A stretch of DNA of 64,000 nucleotides, taken from assembly GCA_041736675.1 (NCBI GenBank), contig JBGSTD010000046.1, positions 1-64,000 of the forward strand, given 5' to 3'. The position numbers were made by a program, and so were the translations under genes. This DNA is from Salaquimonas sp041736675 (GTDB lineage: Bacteria; Pseudomonadota; Alphaproteobacteria; Rhizobiales; Rhizobiaceae). Positions 34,299-41,389 of the stretch are shown piece after piece. Position 1 is the stretch's first letter. Each line of letters starts with the position of its first letter. The notes beneath the pieces were generated by a model that saw only the letters and a program-made list of their open reading frames with translations, made no database searches and was not told the DNA's origin.

Positions 34299-35708
34299 AT
34301 GACCACTGCAGCTGATATTTTGAAACGCATTAAGGATGAGGACATCAAGTTTCTCGATGTTCGCTTCACCGACCCAAGGGGCAAGATGCACCACGTGACC
34401 ATGGATGTCGGCATTGTCGACGAAGACATGTTCGCTGACGGCATTATGTTCGACGGTTCATCCATCGCCGGCTGGAAAGCCATCAACGAGTCAGACATGA
34501 CCTTGATGCCGGACCTTGAAACCCTTCACGTTGATCCGTTCTTTGCCCAGTCTACCTTGTCGATTTTCTGCGACGTGCTGGATCCGGTATCAGGTGAGCC
34601 ATACAACCGCGACCCGCGCGGAACAGCCAAGAAGGCCGAAGCCTATTTGAAAGCTTCAGGCATTGGCGACACCATTTTTGTTGGCCCGGAAGCAGAATTC
34701 TTCGTTTTTGACGATGTGCGCTTCTCTGCAGAGCCATACAATACAGGTTTCAGCCTTGATTGCTCCGAGCTGCCTACCAACAGCAATACGCAATATGAAG
34801 GCGGCAACATGGGCCACCGCCCGCGCATGAAAGGCGGCTATTTCCCTGTTCCTCCTATCGACTCAGGTCAAGACTATCGCGGCGAAATGCTGTCCGTTCT
34901 GACTGAAATGGGCGTCAAGGTTGAAAAGCACCACCACGAAGTGGCCTCCGCCCAGCACGAACTCGGCATCATGTTCGATTCGATGGTTCGCAACGCCGAC
35001 AAGATGCAGATCTACAAATATGCCGTGCACCAGGTTGCCCATGCCTATGGCAAGACAGCAACCTTCATGCCAAAACCGGTCTTTGGCGACAACGGCTCGG
35101 GCATGCACGTTCACATGTCGATCTGGAAAGACGGCAAGCCAACTTTCGCCGGTAACGAATATGCCGGTCTGTCAGAAAGCTGCCTCTATTATATCGGCGG
35201 CGTGATCAAGCACGCGAAAGCCATCAACGCTTTCACCAACCCGTCAACCAACTCCTACAAGCGTCTGGTTCCAGGCTATGAGGCCCCTGTTCTCCTGGCC
35301 TATTCCGCACGCAACCGGTCCGCTTCATGACGTATTCCTTTCGGCTCTTCACCGAAATAAAAACGCGTTGAAGTCCGCTTCCCTGACCCGACACAAAACC
35401 CGTATCTCGGTTTTGCCGCCATGCTGATGGCCGGTCTTGACGGCATCAAAAACAAGATCCATCCAGGCGCTGCCATGGACAAGGACCTTTACGACCTGCC
35501 GCCAAAAGAACTGAAGAAAATCCCAACCGTTTGCGGTTCCCTGCGTGAGGCTCTAGACAGCCTTGCAAAAGACCACAAATTCCTTCTCGAAGGCGGCGTG
35601 TTCGAAAAAGACCAGATCGATTCTTATATCGACCTTAAAATGGAAGAAGTGATGCGTTACGAAATGACGCCGCACCCAATCGAATACGACATGTACTACT
35701 CGGTCTAA
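34299..35708 (+). pseudogene. glnA: Glutamine synthetase type I, interrupted by two in-frame stop codons
   Basis: The full frame would encode exactly 469 residues, the normal GSI-alpha length, with no insertion or deletion. It is interrupted by TGA at 35328-35330 (codon 344) and TAA at 35358-35360 (codon 354). Around them the protein reads NRSAS-stop-RIPFGSSPK-stop-KRVEVRFPDP; relatives have Cys (or Ile) and Ala at the two positions. Upstream parts (FDGSSIAGWKAI, NGSGMHVHMS) and downstream parts (KNKIHPG, adenylylation Tyr398 in KDLYDLPP, final DMYYSV) are intact. Translation stopping at codon 344 would lose the active-site Arg of EVRFPDP and the adenylylation site. Sequence error, recent inactivation or readthrough are all possible. 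Confidence 0.85.
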
Positions 35709-35819
35709 TCAGATCATGGTGCGGGTGGCCAAGGTCACCCGCCGGATTTGAGGCATGTGAAAATCGCACGTTGAGTGCGGCGAAAGCAGCAGAAGCGCAA
35801 GATTTGAACCAAAAATACC

Positions 35820-35853
35820 AAACCCGGAGCGAGAAATTGCTTCGGGTTTTTTC
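35820..35853 (+). terminator. Rho-independent terminator after glnA
   Basis: Stem AACCCGGAGC / GCTTCGGGTT (one G-U pair) with a 9- to 11-base loop and a T6 run, 110 bp after the glnA stop. Confidence 0.85.
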
Positions 35854-35864
35854 AACCCTCAGGC

Positions 35865-35890
35865 TAATTAGTAAACTGTCACCGTAATTC
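35865..35890. repeat. 26-bp tail repeat, copy 1
   Basis: TAATTAGTAAACTGTCACCG followed by TAATTC. It is identical to copies at 35899-35924 and 36589-36614. Copies 1 and 2 are 34 bp apart, forming a short tandem. Read on the minus strand in the frame of the coupled ORF at 36592, the repeat encodes the C-terminus GITVTVY plus stop. Confidence 0.9.
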
Positions 35891-36004
35891 CGGCAAATTA
35901 ATTAGTAAACTGTCACCGTAATTCAGATAAAAATGATCCCACCCTGAATCAATTCCTAGTACCGGAACATAAACATTGTTCGACTCAATTCTTATTTCGG
36001 CCAT
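35879..36004 (-). CDS. Small ORF b1, coupled to cassette gene A1 (truncated-looking)
   Basis: 41 codons whose ATG follows the A1 stop TAA with no gap (TAAATG). It starts MAEIRIESNNVYVPVLGIDS, then GWDHFYL. After that the sequence enters the tail repeat in a different frame from b2 and ends PELR. The GxxxGWxH region parallels b2 (GIPGQGWGH). From memory, similar openings begin much longer proteins that continue past an H-L/F-x-x-Y stretch, so b1 may be the remnant of a larger gene cut by a deletion ending in the tail repeat. Function unknown. Confidence 0.4.
   Translation of the reverse strand: MAEIRIESNNVYVPVLGIDSGWDHFYLNYGDSLLINLPELR
35899..35924. repeat. 26-bp tail repeat, copy 2
   Basis: Second identical copy, in direct orientation, 34 bp from copy 1. 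It lies inside small ORF b1 but is read there in a frame other than that used by b2. Confidence 0.9.
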
Positions 36005-36430
36005 TTAATTTGCTCCAACAACAATCATTTTTTTGTCTTCACCAGCAGAGAGATGTATTCTTGTGATAAGACCATCAATATTAAAAATATTTAACGGAAA
36101 ACACGGAAAAAAACCGGATTCAATTGTAAATACAGAAACAATTTCATTGTCATATCGCGATATATTTCTTAACCGGTAACCACTGTTTTCGACATATCTT
36201 AAAGTTTTTATTTGATCCCATTCATTTCGTTCAGAATAACTTAGTACATTTCTTTCGAAGTTGCGCTCATGTCCGGCAATCACACAATTGGCAGCCGGGC
36301 CATTAATGGAATAGGGTGTAAAGAAGTACACCGCCCACACTATCGGCAAAGCCCCCACCCACCAGCGCTTTTTCTGCCACCAGTGCCGCGTGTCTTTCAT
36401 CCCAACAATTTCGCTATTTTCTTCGCCCAC
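36005..36430 (-). CDS. Cassette gene A1: membrane-anchored protein with shared leader, variable body
   Basis: 141 residues. Residues 1-25 (MGEENSEIVGMKDTR, then WWQKKRWWV) are nearly identical to the start of the paralogue at 36762-37412. A transmembrane helix follows (about residues 25-40, VGALPIVWAVYFF). The rest, presumably exported, shows no similarity to its paralogue and contains two Cys. I recognise no family. The shared part continues upstream as a 194-bp direct repeat. The small ORF b1 starts at its stop codon. An immunity- or effector-like diversified membrane protein is one reading; that is inference. Confidence 0.6.
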   Translation of the reverse strand: MGEENSEIVGMKDTRHWWQKKRWWVGALPIVWAVYFFTPYSINGPAANCVIAGHERNFERNVLSYSERNEWDQIKTLRYVENSGYRLRNISRYDNEIVSVFTIESGFFPCFPLNIFNIDGLITRIHLSAGEDKKMIVVGAN

Positions 36431-36548
36431 GACTCAAACTCCTCAACCAACAATTACAGATTGTACAAGGCAATCCCATCCCCTCAAATTGGGGAGTAAA
36501 GCGATAAATTGACAAGACAAATCATGCGGCAGGGTTAAGCGACCGTAA
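36355..36548. repeat. 194-bp head repeat, copy 1
   Basis: Aligned without gaps to 37337-37530 with about 19 differences counted by eye (about 90% identity). It covers codons 1-25 of A1 and 118 bp of upstream DNA. The upstream portion contains CCCC-N7-GGGG. Similarity stops abruptly at the membrane-helix codons on one side and at the CGTAA of the upstream DNA on the other. Confidence 0.9.
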
Positions 36549-36588
36549 TGCGGCCTTTGTTCGCCTGCCGCAACGCGAACCGGCATGT

Positions 36589-36614
36589 TAATTAGTAAAC
36601 TGTCACCGTAATTC
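36589..36614. repeat. 26-bp tail repeat, copy 3
   Basis: Third identical copy, forming the 3' end and stop codon (TAA) of small ORF b2. It lies 41 bp from the head repeat of the next cassette. Confidence 0.9.
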
Positions 36615-36753
36615 CAAGAGGGGCTTGCACCTCAATTTCAATTGCCGAACCATCGTTAGCCAGGTAAACAACTTGCAAGTGTCCCCATCCTTGACCCGGT
36701 ATGCCAGCAGTAGTGTAAGGTATCAAGTTTCCAGCAAGCAATAATTGTGACAT
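36592..36753 (-). CDS. Small ORF b2, coupled to cassette gene A2
   Basis: 53 codons starting MSQLLLAGNLIPYTTAGIPG, continuing QGWGHLQVVYLANDGSAIEI and ending GITVTVY. A strong SD (AGGAGA) overlaps the stop codon of A2, so translation is directly coupled. The GHLQVVY...EIEVQAP pattern reminds me of the N-terminus of larger bacterial proteins of unknown function, which would make this a truncated copy ending in the tail repeat. That likeness is from memory and unchecked. Confidence 0.5.
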   Translation of the reverse strand: MSQLLLAGNLIPYTTAGIPGQGWGHLQVVYLANDGSAIEIEVQAPLGITVTVY

Positions 36754-36761
36754 TTTTTCTC

Positions 36762-37412
36762 CTATTTGGATTGAATTGAAAATCCAGAAAACATATATTT
36801 GTTGTTTTCATCGAAATTTATAGTAAATATTTCTCCGCTTGATAATTTTGAAATATATTTTTTAATAATATTTCTAGATATGATAGATCCATTCAAATTT
36901 GAATTAAAAAAAGCGCTTATAAGAATTTTTGAACCATTGAAGTTTGTTTCAATTATTTTTATTTTCTGTATCTCATTGTATCTAAGCCATAAAACAATTC
37001 GACTTTTATCTTGCAATAATTGGAAAGTATTTTCTAAGCATGTCTCTACAGCCCATTGATTCGAAAATTTCATCCAGTCAATCGCACCAACATTTATGAA
37101 TTCTGTTTCTTGCGCTTTGTCCGTCAGGCAAGATAATACGCTAGGAAATTGCCTAAGATATTTTTCATGTTCACTCAGCAAGAATCTGCTGTTTCGTCGG
37201 ATGGATAATCGGGCATCACCAATTGGAAATATCAATTCGGGCGGAGCAGGTTGCGTTCTGATTATTGGGTCACCCATAAAAATCGGAATCCTTTGATTAG
37301 TAATTCCAACCCAAATTGCAAATAAAATTGAACCGACCACCCACCAGCGCTTTTTCCGCCACCAGCTTCGCGTGTCTTTCATCCCGAAAATTTCACTATT
37401 TTCTTCGCCCAC
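36762..37412 (-). CDS. Cassette gene A2: membrane-anchored protein with shared leader, AT-rich body
   Basis: 216 residues. The first 25 (MGEENSEIFGMKDTR, WWRKKRWWV) match A1; a transmembrane helix (about 25-39, VGSILFAIWVGI) follows. The long remainder, rich in Ile, Asn, Lys and Phe, is unrelated to A1 and to any family I know. The body DNA is far more AT-rich than the neighbours, suggesting separate origin from the head repeat. It is followed within 8 bases by ORF b2. It starts 153 bp after the stop of the upstream HisC-like gene on the same strand. Confidence 0.65.
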   Translation of the reverse strand: MGEENSEIFGMKDTRSWWRKKRWWVVGSILFAIWVGITNQRIPIFMGDPIIRTQPAPPELIFPIGDARLSIRRNSRFLLSEHEKYLRQFPSVLSCLTDKAQETEFINVGAIDWMKFSNQWAVETCLENTFQLLQDKSRIVLWLRYNEIQKIKIIETNFNGSKILISAFFNSNLNGSIISRNIIKKYISKLSSGEIFTINFDENNKYMFSGFSIQSK

Positions 37413-37530
37413 GACTCAAACTCCTCAACCGACAATTGCAGATTGTGCGGGGTAATCCTATCCCCTCAAATTGGGGGATAAAGCGATAAATTGACAAGAC
37501 AAATCATGCGGCACAGTTAAGCGAGCGTAA
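37337..37530. repeat. 194-bp head repeat, copy 2
   Basis: Partner of 36355-36548, exactly 982 bp away. It includes the first 25 codons of A2 and the upstream leader. The coding part and the non-coding part are about equally conserved, which suggests recent duplication or gene conversion rather than protein-level selection alone. Confidence 0.9.
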
Positions 37531-37564
37531 CGGGTTGTCATTCCTCTCCATGAAAAGACAGGCA

Positions 37565-38668
37565 TTACTTTCCCACCGTCCGCAATACCCTCGGCAGCAC
37601 TTGCGCAAACAGATCAAGGTCCGCTTCTGTTCCAACACCGACGCGAATACAGCGATTGCCGGGAGCGGCAAACGGCATTCGGACGAAGATGCCCTGCCCG
37701 ACCAGCCCGTCGAGCACAGATTTGGCAAATACCGGGTCCCTGCCGCAATCCATGGTGACAAAATTGGTGTTCGAAGGGATTGCCTTCAAGCCATTGTCCG
37801 CTGCGATCTGATACAGCCGTTCGCGCCCTTGCGCTGTCCGAGAACATACATCTTTGAGCCAGTCCTGATCACCGAGCGCGGCCAGCGCGCCGATCTGCCC
37901 TACCCGGCTGATACCATACTGGTTTCTGATCTTGTTGAAGGCGGCGATGACATCCGCTTGGCCTATGGTGTAGCCAATCCGCGCGCCAGCCATGCCGTAG
38001 GCTTTGGAGAAGGTGCGGAACCGGATGACTTTTGCCTCGCTGACATCAACGGGCAAGAGCGAACCTTCAGGCGCAAACTCGCAATAGGCCTCGTCGAGAA
38101 ACAGAACGCACCCATCGGGTAAATTGTCGGCGAGACGCCTGAGATCGCCCGCCTCCCAAAATGTGCCCATCGGATTGTTCGGATTGGAGAGGTATAATAT
38201 TCGCGCCTTGTACCGGCGGGCGGCTTCCAGCATGTCATCGATAGACTCGCGGTCATCCACCAGCGGCACCTTGACAAGATTGCCGGCAAAGCCGTTGACG
38301 TGAAAGGCAAAGGTCGGATAAGCGCCGTCGGGCATCACCACACTGACACCCTGCTCGACAAAAAGCCGAACACCAAGGCCGAGCAGGCCGTCTATCCCCT
38401 CACCGATGACAACATTGTCTGGTGATATGCCGTAATGTTTGGCAATACCGGCTCTCAGATCATGGTTTTCAGGATCGCAATATTTCCAGATTTCCCCAAG
38501 CGAGGCTGCCATCGCTGCAATAGCTCTTGGAGACGGACCAAAGACACTCTCATTGGCACCAATTCGCGCCAGGAACTGTTTTCCCCGTTGTCTTTCTGCG
38601 GTTTCAGGTCCTACAAATGGAATGGTTGCAGGAAGGCTTGCGATGTGGTCGGTAAATCTGACGGGCAT
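37565..38668 (-). CDS. HisC-like PLP aminotransferase
   Basis: 367 residues from the ATG giving MPVRFTDHIASLPATIPFVG. This is a fold-type I aminotransferase related to histidinol-phosphate aminotransferase: LSNPNNPMGTFW, FLDEAYCEFAP and the PLP-lysine motif RTFSKAYGMAGARIGY are intact. It is probably not the biosynthetic HisC, as no his genes are nearby. Divergence from an FAD oxidoreductase/ectoine-hydrolase-like cluster suggests a catabolic transamination. A longer start at 38731 would overlap the divergent gene. Confidence 0.85.
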   Translation of the reverse strand: MPVRFTDHIASLPATIPFVGPETAERQRGKQFLARIGANESVFGPSPRAIAAMAASLGEIWKYCDPENHDLRAGIAKHYGISPDNVVIGEGIDGLLGLGVRLFVEQGVSVVMPDGAYPTFAFHVNGFAGNLVKVPLVDDRESIDDMLEAARRYKARILYLSNPNNPMGTFWEAGDLRRLADNLPDGCVLFLDEAYCEFAPEGSLLPVDVSEAKVIRFRTFSKAYGMAGARIGYTIGQADVIAAFNKIRNQYGISRVGQIGALAALGDQDWLKDVCSRTAQGRERLYQIAADNGLKAIPSNTNFVTMDCGRDPVFAKSVLDGLVGQGIFVRMPFAAPGNRCIRVGVGTEADLDLFAQVLPRVLRTVGK

Positions 38669-38725
38669 GTTAAGGTCTCTGAATTGCGACTGTCTGAAAA
38701 CAGTAAAAATGGATATCTGCCGGAA

Positions 38726-40075
38726 ATGCAACGTCTTTACGCCGACCTCGCTTATTCCCCCACCGTTGGTTCTTATTGGGAGACGACAGCAAGGCCTTTG
38801 TCCTGGCCGGAACTGGCTGGAGACAGAACAGCGGAAACTGTCATCATTGGCGGCGGTTATACCGGTCTCAATTGCGCATTGCAGTTGGTTGAAAGCGGCG
38901 GCGACCCGCAGTCAATTGTTATTCTCGAAGCCGAACAACCGGGCTATGGCGCATCCGGGCGCAATGGCGGGTTTTGTTGTCTTGGCGGTGCCAAGCTTCC
39001 CGTCAAAGCGCAATTGTCAAAGTTCGGCGAGAAGGAAACCGTCAGGAATTTCAACGAGCAACTGGCGGCAATAGAAACCGTCCGCAGCAATCTTTCCCGC
39101 TACGCGATCGAGGTCGACCGCCATTCCGAGGGCGAGGTGCAGCTTGCGCATCGGCACAGCGATGTGGCCGATCTTGAGAACGAACAAAGGCAGCTGGCCA
39201 GCCTGTTTGCCACATCCTCAGAGCTGATTTCAAAAGACAGGCTGGCAGCAGCAGGATTGAACAGTCCGGAATTTCATGGTGCCTTGTGCAATCCCAACGG
39301 CTTTGCCGTCAATCCGATGAAATATGTCGCGGGGCTGGTTGAAGCGGCAGACAAAGCGGGTATCAAAGGTTTTGGAAATTCGCCGGCACTGCGGATTGAA
39401 CGATCCGGCGAACGATACAAGATTTCAACTCCGAGCGGCTCGGTGTCCGCGACAAATCTTGTGATTGCCACCAATGGCTACTCATCCGAAGATCTTCCAA
39501 CCTGGCTCGCAGGTCGCCTGCTGCCCGTACTGACCAATATCATCGTTACCCGTCCGCTAAGTAAACAGGAACTCGCCGATCAGGGCTGGACAAGCTTCCA
39601 GATGTGCTATGACACACGCAACTCGCTCCATTATTTCCGCCTGATGCCCAGTATCAATGGCGAGGGCCCGCGCATGATGTTTGGCATGCGCGGCGGCACG
39701 CAATCATCTGTTGCGATGAACGAGGCCATGAAGCGCCGCATCAGAGGCAATTTTGACCGCTTCTTTCCAGCCTGGACCCATGTTGAGACGCCGTTTTTCT
39801 GGTCCGGGCTTGTTTGCCTCACCCGCAACCTGACAAGTTATACCGGGCCGGTTCCTGAAATGAAAAACACATTCGCCTCCCTTGCCTATCACGGCAATGG
39901 CGTTGCGATGGGCAGCCATTGCGGCAGACTGCTTGGCAAGATGATCAGCCGCGAAATTGCTGCCGAAGACATTCCTGCCATCCTTCGCCAACAGCCGCAA
40001 AAATTTCCATTCCCATCACTACGCACAACCTACCTCAAGGCTATCTATCACTGGTACGAATGGCGTGATGGCTAG
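38726..40075 (+). CDS. FAD-dependent amine/amino-acid oxidoreductase (DAO family)
   Basis: 449 residues from MQRLYADLAYSPTVG. The FAD-binding dinucleotide fold is ETVIIGGGYTGLNCALQL with the acidic end in VILEAE, then GYGASGRNGGFCCLGG as in PuuB/OrdL-type oxidases, and the C-terminal FAD contact LAYHGNGVAMGSHCG. Relatives oxidise gamma-glutamylputrescine, sarcosine or similar amines. The start is only about 57 bases from the divergent HisC-like gene, so the promoters overlap. An in-frame upstream extension lies inside the divergent gene and is rejected. Confidence 0.85.
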   Translation: MQRLYADLAYSPTVGSYWETTARPLSWPELAGDRTAETVIIGGGYTGLNCALQLVESGGDPQSIVILEAEQPGYGASGRNGGFCCLGGAKLPVKAQLSKFGEKETVRNFNEQLAAIETVRSNLSRYAIEVDRHSEGEVQLAHRHSDVADLENEQRQLASLFATSSELISKDRLAAAGLNSPEFHGALCNPNGFAVNPMKYVAGLVEAADKAGIKGFGNSPALRIERSGERYKISTPSGSVSATNLVIATNGYSSEDLPTWLAGRLLPVLTNIIVTRPLSKQELADQGWTSFQMCYDTRNSLHYFRLMPSINGEGPRMMFGMRGGTQSSVAMNEAMKRRIRGNFDRFFPAWTHVETPFFWSGLVCLTRNLTSYTGPVPEMKNTFASLAYHGNGVAMGSHCGRLLGKMISREIAAEDIPAILRQQPQKFPFPSLRTTYLKAIYHWYEWRDG

Positions 40076-40199
40076 CAGTATCTTCTTCTTGAAAACGTCA
40101 TCAACTTCAACGCGGCGGCGTTGAAAACCATTGCAAATTAAAAAAGCGTGACGATACTGTTGAGAAGACATATGCAACCCCCAACCTTCGGCCCGTTCC

Positions 40200-41384
40200 A
40201 TGCCAGCAATTTCCCTGCCTTTTTCACAAACTGAATACGACCGCCGCCTCGCCCTTGCCCGCAAGGCCATGCGAGAAATGAATATTGACCTTCTGTTTAT
40301 CGAAGACCCGGCAAACATGGCCTGGTTGACGGGATATGACGGCTGGTCTTTTTATGTCCATCAGGGTGTCATTCTTACCCATGACAGAGCGCCTTTCTGG
40401 TGGGGCCGTTTCATGGATGGTCAGGGCGCAAAACGCACCGTCTGGATGGAGCTTGATCAGATACGGCCCTACCCCGATGACTATGTGCAGAACACGCAAA
40501 TGCACCCGATGGAGCATCTGGCTGCACTGATCAGCGAACTGGGCCATGCCAAGGGCAGCATAGGGGTTGAAATGGAGAACTATTATTTCTCCGCCAAGGC
40601 TTGGGAAACCCTTAAATCCTCATTGCCGAATGCCTCTTTTGTCGATGCAACATCACTGATCAACTGGCAGCGGATTGTAAAATCACCCGAGGAACTGGTG
40701 TTTATCCGCCGGGCGGCAAGAATATCCGAAAAGATGATCGACGGGGTAATGGAGCGTGTCGAACCAGGTTTGAAAAAGAACGAACTTGTTGCCGAAATCT
40801 TTCGTGACCAGATCATGGGTGCAGACGGGTATTGGGGAGACTATGCCTCCATTGTTCCCTTGTTGCCGTCTGGCCCTGATGCCTCCGCTGCGCATCTGAC
40901 CTGGGATGGCCGGGAGTTCAAAAAAGGTGAAGCGACATTTTTTGAATTGTCAGGGTGTTACCGACGCTATCATGCCCCTTTCTGCCGCACTGTCTTTTTG
41001 GGCAAGCCGGACCAGGAAATTCTCGATGCGGAAAAAGTGGTGCAGGAAGGCATTGAACTCGCACTTGACGCTGCCCGGCCGGGTAACACCTGTGGCGACA
41101 TAGCCAGGGCATTCTACAATGTCCTCGACAAGCACGGAATCAAGCGCGATGGCCGCGCGGGCTATTCCATCGGCCTTGCCTATCCGCCAGATTGGGGCGA
41201 ACGCACTGCTTCCATCCGCAAATCAGACACCACCGTGCTCCAAACCAATATGACGTTTCACTTCATGCCTGCAATCTGGATGGAGAACTGGGGACTGGAA
41301 ATCACTGAGCCTATTCGTATCGCTGAGAGCGGACCTGCTGAAGCGCTTTGCAACCGACCGCGCAAACTTTACGTCAAGGATTGA
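40200..41384 (+). CDS. doeA: Ectoine hydrolase-like M24 family protein (DoeA/EutD type)
   Basis: 394 residues. The creatinase/Xaa-Pro peptidase two-domain fold is seen. The stretch MAWLTGYDGWSFYVHQGV, the VQNTQMHPMEHLAAL segment, GVEMENYYFSA and AYPPDWGERTASI are, to my recollection, hallmarks of ectoine hydrolase DoeA/EutD, which opens the ectoine ring to N-acetyl-diaminobutyrate. As in that subgroup the full M24 metal ligand set seems not to be conserved. The following M20 gene begins 5 bases after the stop, so the pair is co-translated. Symbol given with moderate certainty. Confidence 0.75.
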   Translation: MPAISLPFSQTEYDRRLALARKAMREMNIDLLFIEDPANMAWLTGYDGWSFYVHQGVILTHDRAPFWWGRFMDGQGAKRTVWMELDQIRPYPDDYVQNTQMHPMEHLAALISELGHAKGSIGVEMENYYFSAKAWETLKSSLPNASFVDATSLINWQRIVKSPEELVFIRRAARISEKMIDGVMERVEPGLKKNELVAEIFRDQIMGADGYWGDYASIVPLLPSGPDASAAHLTWDGREFKKGEATFFELSGCYRRYHAPFCRTVFLGKPDQEILDAEKVVQEGIELALDAARPGNTCGDIARAFYNVLDKHGIKRDGRAGYSIGLAYPPDWGERTASIRKSDTTVLQTNMTFHFMPAIWMENWGLEITEPIRIAESGPAEALCNRPRKLYVKD

Positions 41385-41389
41385 ATGAA

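Noticed and set aside
35328..35360. glnA TGA as selenocysteine or a reassigned stop codon
   Set aside because: A TAA follows ten codons later, many genes here end normally with TGA or TAA, and no SECIS-like hairpin was seen after the TGA.
35865..36614. 26-bp repeats as simple insertion-sequence termini
   Set aside because: No transposase or inverted partner is visible, and one copy is the natural 3' end of a well-initiated ORF. The idea is not fully excluded.
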